Source: Prunus persica
Lineage: Eukaryota; Streptophyta; Magnoliopsida; Rosales; Rosaceae
Direction: 5' to 3'
Length of the DNA stretch: 64,000 nucleotides
Assembly (NCBI RefSeq): GCF_000346465.2
Contig: NC_034011.1
Span: 26,285,941 to 26,349,940 of the forward strand
The notes beneath the pieces are model-generated. The model saw only the letters and a program-made list of their open reading frames with translations. It had not been told where the DNA came from and did not search any database. Positions 50,236 through 60,250 of the stretch are shown here, piece after piece. The position numbers and the translations under genes are program-made. Numbering within the stretch: the first letter of the stretch is position 1; the number at the start of each line of letters is the position of its first letter.

Positions 50236-50637
50236 ATGGCACGCCAAGTGATTGTCCTTGCGCTCATCTTTGTTGCCATTTCCGGGGTTTTAGCACAAGA
50301 ACCAACCTCCCCTTCAGGACCCTCACCGGCCAATGCACCAGCCTTGTCGCCTGACGCTGCCACATCATCATCATCATCAGCTCCTTCTCCCGGCGCCTCT
50401 GATGCTGCCGCTGCCACCCCTGCCTCAGCCCCAACCCCTGTTAGCGATATATCTTCGCCACCTGCTCCTTCCCCTGCAGGCGGCGACACCGAGGAAGCTG
50501 CCCCCGGAAGCCAGGCCACCGAAGCTGATGAGGCAGCTGCCCCAGAAGGCATTGTCACAGCTGAGGGACCAGTGGACCCTTCATCAGCTGAGGAAGATTA
50601 TCCCGTCGATGATTTCTCTAGGCTCATCAAGAACTGA
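50236..50637 (+). CDS. Arabinogalactan-type protein, AGP6/AGP11-like, no GPI tail
   Basis: A single exon of 133 residues. Signal peptide MARQVIVLALIFVAISGVLA (1-20), then a Pro/Ala/Ser/Thr-rich mature chain with dispersed AP, SP and TP dipeptides (for example PSPANAPALSP, ATPASAPTPV, SPPAPSPAGG), the glycomodules for hydroxyproline-linked arabinogalactan. The C-terminal third turns acidic (TEADEAAAPEG, SAEEDYPVDDF) and ends SRLIKN; there is no hydrophobic GPI-anchor signal, so it should be fully secreted. The signal peptide resembles that of Arabidopsis AGP6/AGP11, pollen proteins, as I recall them. It is the first of three related genes. Confidence 0.88.
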   Translation: MARQVIVLALIFVAISGVLAQEPTSPSGPSPANAPALSPDAATSSSSSAPSPGASDAAAATPASAPTPVSDISSPPAPSPAGGDTEEAAPGSQATEADEAAAPEGIVTAEGPVDPSSAEEDYPVDDFSRLIKN

Positions 50638-50999
50638 GGAGTTTACCTCTAATTAATTTATTCATTCATCAAGCCTAATTTTGTTTATATTTAATTTAAT
50701 AGAGTTCCCATGCATAGATTTATTTATTAATGGTACCTCTCTTTGACCACAAAATAATAATATATCGAAGATGATCTATGGGGGCAACCTTGCTATGCTA
50801 TACTATACATATGTTATATTCTTCTTCACATGGAATTTATCTTCATTATTTTATCACTACTAATTTTAAGTTGATTATATTACGAATCCAATAATTATTT
50901 GAAATTGTTAATTTGCAATAGCTCTCTAGCTTTCTCTGCCAAAATGGGAACGAAACTTGGCAGCTTAAAATGTTCCATACATTCATATATTGATGTAAT

Positions 51000-51110
51000 T
51001 CAAGTGGCCATTAAAAATATTTATCTCTATACACACGACGTCTTGTATTCGATTTCCCCTATTTTAAATTTCACATATGTATAAATAATAATAAAAACTT
51101 TGCCATGTAA
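51000..51110 (+). repeat. SINE-like fragment related to copies at 7.8 and 26.05 kb
   Basis: GTGGCCATTAAAAATATTTA, then ACACGACGTCTTGTATTCGATTTCCCC, with TTCGATTTCC at the B-box position, and an A-rich end. The word order parallels the other two fragments. Confidence 0.4.
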
Positions 51111-51234
51111 AAAGAACAAAGAAAAAAAAAAAGGCAATAACCCATCCAAAAAAGCATGCTTAACAGATATTCGAACTTTGGGTATTTTTCAATATTGAAA
51201 CCACTAAACTAATCAATTATCTATCATACTGGAG

Positions 51235-51375
51235 AATCATGTCATGCTTAATAAAAATGTGATATGCAAATGTAGCTGTCCACTTCATCTGACATGATTC
51301 TCATGAAATGTTGTGGTTGTCCACTTCATTTGTCACATAATGAGAATGTGGTAAGAGTAGCATTTCTCATAATGT
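51235..51375 (-). repeat. Degraded terminal repeat related to the 57.4-59.5 kb element
   Basis: On the minus strand the right part reads ATGCTACTCTTACCACATTC then TGTGACAAATGAAGTGGACA, matching the left terminal repeat of the large element (ATGCTACTTTTACCACATAT ... TACGTGACAAATGAAGTGGACA). A second partial copy of GTCCACTTCAT lies 50 bp away. Probably the remnant of a second family member. Confidence 0.6.
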
Positions 51376-51783
51376 TTTGAATTTCTTCCTCTACCTTAAC
51401 GAACGAAAAAGAGAAAAGGATATTTGAATTTCAGAAATATTACTGTGTGTAATCATGTATTTGGATTGTGATTGACCACTCATAGCACACTGGTTTTAAA
51501 ACAAAAAATCTCACGCCCCTCGCCATTAATTAGTATGCTACTAATTCAGTTACTGGACGCACGCACCCAAAAGCAACATCCAGGACATGCATGATATATA
51601 AGTGAAATTAGTCTGCCTATACGGAAACCAGATCTTCAATACCAAATTACCACCAGACACAGCATAAATACTTGATGTTTTGGTTTCCGGATGAAGCAGG
51701 GACATTTTGGTATCTTCTCAAAGAAAGTTTCAAAGTGTTGTGCTGCTGCACCATCATCCCAATCCGCAAGAACCAAAAACGGA

Positions 51784-51818
51784 AGGCCCTTGCTTTTCTT
51801 TTCTTTCTAATAATAGAG
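51784..51818 (+). promoter_or_regulatory. Shared AGP upstream block, copy 2
   Basis: AAGGCCCTTGCTTTTCTTTT then TTTCTAATAATAGAGG, about 250 bp before the second AGP start. It differs from copy 1 by a short CT-rich insertion. Confidence 0.65.
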
Positions 51819-51924
51819 GTACTACTTCTAATAAAAGCATTTTTCCCGAAATCCTTGTTCTGCGACAAACACCACACAATTTTCCTACTCTATCTCCCCC
51901 CCCACTCATTCACCTCCCCAAGCC

Positions 51925-51933
51925 TTTATAAAT
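51925..51933 (+). promoter_or_regulatory. TATA box of AGP gene 2
   Basis: TTTATAAAT, 113 bp upstream of the ATG, followed by CTCCATTCCTTCACCACCTT; a similar word (CTCATTCCCTTCACCATCTT) precedes gene 3 at about 55907. Confidence 0.55.
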
Positions 51934-52045
51934 CTCCATTCCTTCACCACCTTCTTCCACACCCACACTCCTCTTGCTTCCGCCTTTTCCTTATATCTAA
52001 CACTAAACCTACCTATAAAAAAAAACATCACAAAACAAACACAAG

Positions 52046-52420
52046 ATGGCAAATCAAGTGATCGTCCTTACTCTCATCTTTGTTGCCATTATTTCTGGGG
52101 TTGCTGCAAAGGCCAATGCGCCATCAGCCAAATCTAAGTCGCCATCATCATCACCAGCCAAAGGTCCAGCCTCCTCAAATAAGGCTAAGTCCACATCCTC
52201 CGCGCCAGCATCATCCCTCAAGTCTTCGGCTTCCTCCCCATCTGCCTCACCTAAGACTGCACCATCACCATCACCCAAAGCCGCACCAGCCAGTTCATCA
52301 ACGTCCTCTGGCCCCAAGAAGCCCACCACTCCACCCCAAAAGGCTTCAGCCTCTCCCTCTGGTCCATCCTCCGGCCCCAAGAAGCCCGCCAAGGCTCCTG
52401 CTGGCGCTAAAAGTCATTAG
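52046..52420 (+). CDS. Lysine-rich arabinogalactan-type protein
   Basis: A single exon of 124 residues. Signal peptide MANQVIVLTLIFVAIISGVA (cleaved near 21), closely matching the first gene. The mature chain is Ser/Ala/Pro/Lys-rich (KSKSPSSSPAKGPASS, SPKTAPSPSPKAAPASSS, SGPKKPAKAPAGAKSH), strongly basic, with SP, AP and TP glycomodules. It ends in a basic tail and has no GPI-anchor signal. The repeat SGPKKP occurs twice. Secreted cell-wall or extracellular matrix location is inferred. No acidic residue is present after the signal peptide, in sharp contrast to its neighbour. Confidence 0.85.
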   Translation: MANQVIVLTLIFVAIISGVAAKANAPSAKSKSPSSSPAKGPASSNKAKSTSSAPASSLKSSASSPSASPKTAPSPSPKAAPASSSTSSGPKKPTTPPQKASASPSGPSSGPKKPAKAPAGAKSH

Positions 52421-53215
52421 AATCAAAATTCACAATAAGAAAAAAGGATATCCTTGTGATCACCGCGTGGTCCATGATCCTGAATTTAGTAAATCAGTAA
52501 TAGCCTTTAACATTATGGGGTCTGATTGAAGACCAGGCTCTTCTAGTTAGTAGCAGCACCAATAAACTACATGGTCGTTTTGTTGACCTACCTCACACAT
52601 GGAAAATACAATATGTTGAAGGAGCCAAAAAAATTATTAACGAAGTGTTGAAAAACTGTAGTGATCATTTTTAATGAAAACATCTTTGTATTTTTCTGCT
52701 CGAAGCTGTCTTCTAAGATCATTGAGATCAGGTTGCTTGCCCATACATCATTGCTGATTTGTTTATTTGAAATTGACTGGCTGAGTTCTTTTGCAAATTA
52801 TTGAAGAGCAGGATGGATGAAATCAGTTTCTGCAACAACAAAAAATAGTCTATGCACATTCCAATGGCCATCATGCCAGTTGATTCTAGCTAAGTATTAT
52901 CCAACCAATAAATAATTCATCAAATTGAAGGTAAAACAAACGACAGAAAATCTTATTATTTTGGAATGTAAACACAAAAAACAACAGTAGTCATTGGTGT
53001 ACAATTGGTATGACATCTGCAAATGAAAGGTATTCATCTTAAATAGAAAATTGAGGAAATTCCTCGAATAAAATGAACTTCTAATCGAGATATATTTTAT
53101 GCAACTAATAAAAAATCAGGGAATGGCACTGTTTCTCTTCACAGGCCAGAGGCTCCCGCAATGCCAAATAATAAAAACTTGAAGTGGCAGCTGGTTTGGT
53201 ACCTATAACCGTAAC
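52421..53215. other. Convergent gap between AGP gene 2 and ATP23
   Basis: Holds the two 3' regions. Nothing else is recognised. Confidence 0.5.
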
Positions 53216-54837
53216 TTATGGAGCTCTGTCAAAGGGCTGTGTATCATTGTAACAAACATCCCAAACAGCTTCCATGGCATCCTTTGCAGCTGCTTCCGAG
53301 CAATAAGGATTAGCAATGACTGATTTCATAACTCTTCGTCTCACACAATCCTTCAAATGTCAAAATGGGAATGCAATGAACATCAACTACCGTATATTTG
53401 TCCAAGGAAAATATGAAAGAGAGAAAAAATCCATCCCCAATTTATTTCAATCAATTGAAACCATGATTCGGATTCATTTAAAACGTCATTTAAAATTTGA
53501 AAGTGGGACATTATATATAAAAAAGGAAAAGAAAAAAGCAAAGACTCCAGATCTGGTATGAAACAAAACTTTGCAGTATATGAAAAAGGCCCTATCCCCC
53601 TTTCCTATACAACTGAAGCCTTTTGGCTTTCCTCTTTCCGTATCAAATTAAGGTAAGAGAGCATCACACATTGTATGCGAAGAATGTAGCCAGAAGAGTA
53701 TATCTTAAGTTCTTATGTAAATAAAGCTGAATAACTCACTTGTTCATGACCTCGAATCTTTACAAAACCCCTCAGCAATTCCCGTTTATAGTGGCAATCA
53801 CCGCTTAGATGGCCAGCACGAATCTGTTCCAGAAAATCAAAGTGTGTATGTTTAAAAAGTAAAAGATTAAATTGAGGTATGGAGAATTACACTACACCCG
53901 ATACAAGAAAAATATTCAGTTGCTATATATTGTTGCACACCTCACTACAAGCATGATGTGCACAATTAGCCCAGTTTAAGTTTGCAGCACGACAATCGTC
54001 AAAAGCATGAATTAGCTCATGTATCACCACTTGGTTGACTTCATCTTGAATGTTCATGTGATTACCACATACCAGTATCTAGTACACATGAAGACATACA
54101 GAACAGAAAAAGAAATTAGTTTCATAACAAGCTCCTCCTGCAAATATTTACTATGCGGAAAGAACAGACCATTAAAAGAGCTTCACAAATGACCTATCAA
54201 TTGATATATACTTGAATGACCAGAAGACATGCTACTCAATCTAGCAATTTAGATACTTTCCAAGATTTAAAATTTTAAAGTTCATTGTTCACTGCAACTA
54301 GTACTATACAGATTCTACTGCATTTGCTAAATTTCCAATTACGAAATGAAGTTTCTCACATCTGTAAAAATCAAAGCTTTCGCTTAAACAAATAGGAATT
54401 AAGAGAAATCGTAATTGTATTGTTGTACCCCTTCACCGCGGGCATAACCGCCAGCAATCTGCTTGTCGCAATGAACGGCCTTGATGAACCTGTCCCCAAT
54501 CCCACATCCGGCTTGCTCCAAATGCTTCAACAGAAATTTCACCATTGGAACTGTTGCAGAAAATGTGTTTGGTGTTAGAGAATTAGGAAGAAAACAAACG
54601 AAAACCAAAGAGAAACCCCAGATGCCGTGAACCTCTAAACCCTAAACCCTTAATCCCAATTAGATTTTTATGAAAATGAGTTGTTAAAAACAGAAAATAA
54701 AAAGGTGAAAAAGAAAGTAGAAGAGTACTCCGGAGGCTTCGTTGAATCATGTCTTGGCATTCCTCCAGGGTTTTGCCGCCGTTGACGGCGGAGGAGAAGC
54801 TTGAGGATCCGGGTTCCGGGGCGGGTTCATCAGCCAT
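53216..54837 (-). CDS. ATP23: Mitochondrial inner membrane protease ATP23
   Basis: Five coding exons on the minus strand: 54729-54837, 54429-54550, 53941-54078, 53740-53823 and 53216-53350, giving 195 residues, the usual plant length. The start is MADEPAPEPGSSSF. The zinc metalloprotease motif HELIH lies at 97-101 (VVIHELIHAFDDCR), preceded by ILVCGNHM, and followed by a cysteine-rich part (NWANCAHHACSEIRAGHLSG, DCVRRRV, ANPYCSEA) typical of the Atp23 family. Yeast Atp23 processes the Atp6 precursor and helps ATP synthase assembly in the intermembrane space; the role in plants is inferred. No classical presequence is visible, in keeping with import by disulfide relay. It lies antisense inside the AGP cluster and is unrelated to it. 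Confidence 0.93.
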
Positions 54838-55620
54838 GGCTTTTTGAGCTTAATAAATCTCTGTGGCACTGGCAGAAGAGCACCAGCAGCTGATTCTCGG
54901 GTCAATAGCCGGTTCGGGTTTTTACAAAAGTTCTGATCTCATTTTTAATATATAGCTTTTGGATTTTAATTGAAAAAATACTTGGCATTCGGCGGTTGGA
55001 TCCTGGGCTTATAGGATTTCCATGGCAAGCTCTGTAGCTTCTTTTCAATTGGCCCACGTTCTTTGGGCTGCAAGTTCACAAACAAGAGTCTTTTTTATCT
55101 GTTTTTATCGGTCAATACGTGGTCAATGCTCTCTTTACCTTTGTTGCTGCCAAAAAATAAAATAAACATATATTTTTTCATCTCTTTCATTTTGGGAAAT
55201 TATTTGGGCCCTTAAGTAGCCATTTCTCTTTGCAGATAAATCATACTTCAACACGACATATGTGCATAAATTTTTCTATTTGTAATTTTAATGAGTTACT
55301 TTTATATATGTGTATTGGTATGTAAAGAGGAATAACTCTTAATAACTTCTTACATGTAAAGAGACAAGAAATATTCTTTTTTTGGAACGAAGAGTGTTGT
55401 CCACGAGGTCTATATCTACTCACTAAAATAGAGGCTATGGGCTAAATTTGGATTTTTTTTATTTCGTAATTATTTGGCCTATAATTCAAGATCATATATG
55501 GTGGTATATGCTGATGTATTACCAACCTTTAGAATTTACATTGACACTAGACATAGATGGGAATTACAAAAAGAGAGAAAGAATATGATAAAGGAGGCTA
55601 ACCCAAATGAATGGCAAGGG

Positions 55621-55660
55621 AAGGTCCTTGTTTTCTTTCGTTGTTTCTAATAATAGATGT
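55621..55660 (+). promoter_or_regulatory. Shared AGP upstream block, copy 3
   Basis: AAGGTCCTTGTTTTCTTTCG then TTTCTAATAATAGATG, about 500 bp before the third AGP start. The flanking words CTAACAAAAGC and CGCATG also resemble the neighbourhood of copies 1 and 2. Confidence 0.65.
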
Positions 55661-55974
55661 CCTAACAAAAGCCATTGTAGTAAGTTAACGCATGTGTGAT
55701 GGAGAATGAAGATCCATGTCCTTCCTGCACCAAGAAACCCGCACACCAAGTGATAATCGAACCATGACCCGCTAAGCCCGGCCAGCCAATAATCAATATT
55801 TTCTGGGCTCTCTCCTCTCTCAAAACCAACAGAAAAGACTAACACAGCTGTGTTTCCATCCACAGATTCCCTAGGCTATCTCCCTTCCACGTTAAGTCCT
55901 ACAAATCTCATTCCCTTCACCATCTTAATTATGATCCACATCCATTAATTATAGTTAATCCGTGTGTGTTTTCT

Positions 55975-55986
55975 CTATATATATAC
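55975..55986 (+). promoter_or_regulatory. TATA box of AGP gene 3
   Basis: CTATATATATAC, about 150 bp upstream of the start codon. Confidence 0.45.
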
Positions 55987-56134
55987 ATTTATATTTAGAC
56001 TTAACCATTGCAATTAACCACACATTCATCATAAACCAAAAGTAGCCAAAACAAAACACAGAGCTAAGCTTATATAACCATAACACAGAAGAATAACAAG
56101 TGAGAAGTGAGGAGAATAAGAAAGAAGAAGGAAA

Positions 56135-57112
56135 ATGGCACGTCGTGAATTGGTAGTCCTTGCTTTGGTATTAGTTGCCATTGTGGGGGTTGCAGCCGCA
56201 GACTCAGGCAGCAGTCCTACACCTTCACCATCTAAGAAAGACGACAAAGATTCAGGAAGCAGCAGCGACGACGACAGCAGTTCATCATCGTCGTCGTCAC
56301 CATCCTCCTCTCCATCATCCTCCTCCTCCTCCACCACCACCACCGCCTCCTCATCATCATCTGATGCCCCGACCTCCTCATCATCATCATCATCAGATAA
56401 CAAGGACAAGGACAAGAAGGATAAATCATCATCAGCCCCGACCTCATCAGCATCAGCCCCCAAGTCATCATCGTCAGCGTCAGATAGTAAGGACAAGGAC
56501 AAGTCATCATCGTCAGATAGTAAGGACAAGGACAAGTCATCATCGTCAGATAGTAAGGACAAGGACAAGGACAAGTCATCATCATCACCATCTCCCAGCA
56601 GCTCTTCGGGTGGCTCTTCTTCTTCATCACCATCGCCCAAGTCTTCCTCTTCTGGCAGCTCATCATCATCTTCAGGTAACAAAGACAGCGGCAGCAGCTC
56701 ATCTTCACCATCGCCTAAGTCCTCCTCATCAGGCTCTTCGGGATCTTCTGGGTCTTCGGGCTCTTCTGCCAGCTCACCCAAGTCATCGTCTTCAGGTGAC
56801 AAAGATAGCGACAGCAGCAGCACCCCAGCTTCATCTCCTAAGTCATCATCTTCAGGCAATAAAGACAAAGACAGCAGCTCATCTCCATCTTCTGACGACG
56901 ACACCTCCACGGCACCAGTCCCCAGTGACTCAGCGTCTCCCCCTGCCCCGTCCACGGACAGTACTGAGGCTCCCTCCGACATTATCACCGCTGACGCACC
57001 AGCTCCATCCGACTCTTCCTCTAAAAGCGCCGCCGCAGCCCCGGCCTTCTTCTCTACTGTCTCTGCCGGTAGTGTCGCCCTACTCGCAGCTGCCACCTTG
57101 TTTGCCTTCTAA
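56135..57112 (+). CDS. Ser/Asp/Lys-rich mucin-like arabinogalactan protein with GPI tail
   Basis: A single exon of 325 residues. Signal peptide MARRELVVLALVLVAIVGVA (cleaved near 21). The mature chain is dominated by Ser runs broken by acidic/basic words: three tandem copies of SSSDSKDKDK (about 56495-56578), then blocks like SSSPSPKSSSSGS. Pro is far rarer than in the two neighbours; SP dipeptides are the main glycomodule. The C-terminus FFSTVSAGSVALLAAATLFAF is a good GPI-attachment signal with small residues (SKSAAAA) just before it, so it should be anchored at the outer plasma membrane. Length of the Ser-rich region may vary by slippage. The antisense frame over this gene is a mirror of low complexity. 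Confidence 0.85.
   Translation: MARRELVVLALVLVAIVGVAAADSGSSPTPSPSKKDDKDSGSSSDDDSSSSSSSSPSSSPSSSSSSTTTTASSSSSDAPTSSSSSSSDNKDKDKKDKSSSAPTSSASAPKSSSSASDSKDKDKSSSSDSKDKDKSSSSDSKDKDKDKSSSSPSPSSSSGGSSSSSPSPKSSSSGSSSSSSGNKDSGSSSSSPSPKSSSSGSSGSSGSSGSSASSPKSSSSGDKDSDSSSTPASSPKSSSSGNKDKDSSSSPSSDDDTSTAPVPSDSASPPAPSTDSTEAPSDIITADAPAPSDSSSKSAAAAPAFFSTVSAGSVALLAAATLFAF
56470..56580 (+). repeat. 33-bp coding tandem repeat in AGP gene 3
   Basis: Three neighbouring copies of TCATCATCGTCAGATAGTAA plus GGACAAGGACAAG, each about 33 bp, the last with one extra GACAAG. They encode SSSSDSKDKDK. Frame is kept in all copies. Confidence 0.9.
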
Positions 57113-57388
57113 GTTAGTTACCCCTCTCACTGCATGATGCACTTTCTCTTTTTATGCCCCGAAACTTAATTCGATGTTGTTCGGTCGAGACCCTACTTCT
57201 TCTGATCATTATCATCTTTCGTGACTAGTGATTTATTCTCTGTAACATCGAATCAAATCCACGTTCTGTCCGTTTCACTCATTCAACTCATTAATTAAAA
57301 GGCATTCAACTTAATCATCGTTAGCTAGTTAAATACGTAACCCCGTGTCTGGCATTGCATGGGTAATTGATTATGCTAATATTTTCTA

Positions 57389-59529
57389 AAAGAGTAATGC
57401 TACTTTTACCACATATATATACTATATTCTTGTATCACCTTACGTGACAAATGAAGTGGACAGTCATATCAATTAAAAAATATGGGCTTGTCCAATATAG
57501 GTCCCTGTAATTTCTATTTCCTAGACATATATCCATCATTCTATAAATCTATGTGTAAAACCCAATTTCAAACTTAAATGACCAGTAGGATATAAGAGGT
57601 CGTATTATTCCTATGTTTTTACATCCTTGCCATCAGACTTCATATTTTATTTATAATTTATTCAAAGCATTTCATTAAGTGCCATAATTGTAATTAAAAC
57701 TCCCTATTAATAGCATATCAATCACCCCATTTCTTTTGGTTGTCATTCCCTCTAATATATGGCCCCTTAAAATTGCAAATAAAAAAAATGTAAATTACAT
57801 ATCCAATAATGTACATATGAAAAATATAAATATAAATATATACGTATAAAAATATAGGTATATTATTTACCAAAAATAATTAACAAAAATAGGTCAATTA
57901 CTTTGTAATTGAAATTTTCGTACATTTTTCATAAATTAAAAATAGGTACACAGTAATTTATAGAAAATAGGTACGTTGTATAATTGAAATTTATGCACAT
58001 TTTTTATAAATTAAAAATAGGTACATTACATAGAAGAAAAAAAATAAGTTCATTATACTAGGTAATTTGTTTTACTAGGTATACATTATTAGAGAAAAAA
58101 GGTACATTATTTAGAGAGAAAAAATAGGTTCTTTATACCAGGTAAATTGTTTAAAAAATAGGTACATTATTTTGAGAGGAAAAATAGGTACATTATTTAA
58201 AAATAGGTACATTGTATAATTGACATTTATGCACATTTTGTATAAATTAAAAATAGGTACAGTACTTAGAAGAAAAAAATAAGTTCATTATGCTAGGTAA
58301 ATTGTTTTACTAGGTATACATTATTAGAGAAAAAAGGTACATTATTTAGAAAGAAAAAAAAAAGGTCCTTTATACCAGGTAAATTGTTTAGGGGACAAAA
58401 TAGGTACATTATTTATAGAAAATAGGTACGTTGTATAATTGAAATTTATGCACATTTTTTTATAAATTAAAAATAGGTACATTACTTAGAAGAAAAAATA
58501 AGTTCATTATACTAGGTAAATTATTTCACTAGGTATACATTATTAGAGAAAAAAGGTACATTATTTAGAGAGAAAAAAATAGGTTCTTTATACCAGGTAA
58601 ATTGTTTAGGATAAAAAATAGGTACATTATTTTCAGAGGAAAAAAAGGTACAATATTTAGAAAGAAAAAAAAAGGGAACATTATTAGAGAAAAAAAATAG
58701 GTACATTATTTTGAGGAAAAAAAAAGGCTCATTTAAAAATCATAAATAAAAAGGTGATCAATTTTTTTTTTAAATAAAACAAGTAATAAAGAAAAAAAAT
58801 TTGGTACAATATTTGGAGAAAAAATAGGTTCATTAAAAAAAATTTTAAAAACAAAACAATAAATAGATTATCAAATTATTTTTCAATATAATTATATTGT
58901 ACACTATTATTCATAAAACTATAATAAAAAAGAATACTAGTCGTATAATTCATGAAAAGAAAACAACATTAATTCCTAAATTAATATTGAATTTAAATTA
59001 TTAATACTTTAAATAGATTACTAGTCGTAATTCATAGAAGGAAAATACCATTAATTCAAAAATAGATTACTAATACTTTAATGTGAAATTTAATATTTAA
59101 TTTCAAATAAGTTTCTAAATTAGCTCCTACATCCATTACAACTATTTGGAGATATTTCCAAATTCAATGGGTGTCATTAGTTACACCCCTAATAACACAT
59201 TAGCTTATAAATAGGGGTAGTTTTGGAATTCGAAATACAATAACTTGGATTTTAAGTTATATTAGGTAACTTGCTTAGTTGGATCCTAGTTATCATGTAT
59301 TATTTGAAAAAATTGGGTATTTTACATAGAAAACTAAAGGAAAGGGTTGTAGGTGATTTAAAATGAATTTTATGGGTCTAAGCTCAATTTACTAAAAAAA
59401 ATATCAATAAATCATAGAGAAAAGAAAATACTAAATTAATTTTAATTGATGTGATTATCCATCTCATCTACCATATAAGATAGTATAAAAATATAGTATA
59501 CAAATGTGATAAAAGTAGCATTATTCTTT
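57389..59529. mobile_element. 2.1-kb element with about 90-bp terminal inverted repeats
   Basis: The left end (57389-57479) reads AGAGTAATGCTACTTTTACC, then ACTATATTCTTGTATCACC and GACAAATGAAGTGGACAGTC. The reverse complement of 59439-59529 reads AGAATAATGCTACTTTTATC, then ACTATATTTTTATACTATC and TAGATGAGATGGATAATC, and both run on to ATCAATTAAAA. Such long inverted ends suggest a non-autonomous Mutator-like element. The interior has no reading frame of note and is filled by a GGTACATTATT-rich minisatellite. A 9-bp target duplication is not clear (TTTCTAAAA against TTTCAAAAA is a weak candidate). A related end lies at 51235-51375. Confidence 0.7.
57890..58720. repeat. Nested minisatellite of GGTACATTATT words
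   Basis: A higher-order unit of about 220-237 bp starts at about 57973, 58210 and 58429 with TTGTATAATTGA(A/C)ATTTATGC then TATAAATTAAAAATAGGTAC; a shorter copy starts at 57900. Within each unit ATAGGTACATTATTTAGAGA-like words alternate with AAATAGGTTCTTTATACCAGG. So short words repeat inside a longer unit that is itself tandem. Confidence 0.85.
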
Positions 59530-60250
59530 CAAAAAACCGAAAAGAATTAGAATCCTAATTTATATTTTCTATTAGTTTTTCTTACTTTGTGTTTGAGAAT
59601 GCATGCATGCATGCATATATATTTGTCTGCCTTTGGACGAAATTGAATTACGTGCTGCATGCATCACAAACAAACGAAGGGTTTAGGGAAGAATATTTGA
59701 CCAATCTATAGTAAAGTAAGTCAACCAATTATGATCAGCAGTTAGCTATGATATAAATAAATAAATGAATAATTGCTTCTGGATGGTACGTAGAGAGTGT
59801 GTGTGTGTGTGAATCCACTCCACGCTTGTAGACCAGAACATTATTTATGGTTATGGACCGACCGACCCCAACAGGCCCCAGCACTTTTTTTTGCTTAATT
59901 GACGGGGAAAAGGTTGCTACAATTTAATTAAGAATTTCTTTCTGCATGCAAATTGTGTTTCTTTCTTTTCTTATTGGGGTAATAATAATTAAACAATCTT
60001 ACCAAGTCTTTTGCTTTTGTACATGCAAATTGCAAATTGCAAAGCATGGTAATTAAGGTATTTGGTAGGTAGGAGACAGCGCATGCGCAAAACTAACCCA
60101 AGCAGAGTGAAACAGTTATAGTTTAAAAGTAGTCAACACTTCTGGTTGCTGAATTTTGATTAATTAAGCTAACAGCAGAGGTTTGCAAAGTCCTTGCTTT
60201 TCATTAATTACTACATAATTTCTTAGTTCTCGCTTTTGATTAATTGATAA
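59530..60250. other. Pectate lyase 3' region
   Basis: AT-rich DNA with short runs (GCATGCATGCATGCAT at about 59600, a GT tract at 59797-59810). No gene seen. Confidence 0.5.

Larger units (their letters stand above)
50638..52045. other. Intergenic between AGP genes 1 and 2
   Basis: Contains a SINE-like fragment at 51000-51110, a degraded terminal repeat related to the 57.4-59.5 kb element (51235-51375), the shared AGP upstream block and a TATA box. No gene seen. Confidence 0.5.
54838..56134. other. ATP23 promoter and upstream region of AGP gene 3
   Basis: Contains both promoters and the third copy of the AGP block. A 99-residue minus-strand frame at 55564-55863 lies over the AGP block and is not considered a gene. 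Confidence 0.5.

Noticed and set aside
52054..52392. A minus-strand open frame over the second AGP gene
   Set aside because: Mirror of a Ser/Ala/Pro/Lys-rich coding sequence; no protein features of its own.
56029..57096. A 355-residue minus-strand open frame over the third AGP gene
   Set aside because: It is the complement of Ser-rich codons, giving Asp/Glu/Leu runs. The sense strand has a signal peptide and GPI tail, so the antisense frame is a low-complexity mirror.
58500..58710. A minus-strand frame of Phe/Ser-rich repeats
   Set aside because: It is a reading of the GGTACATTATT minisatellite and not a gene.
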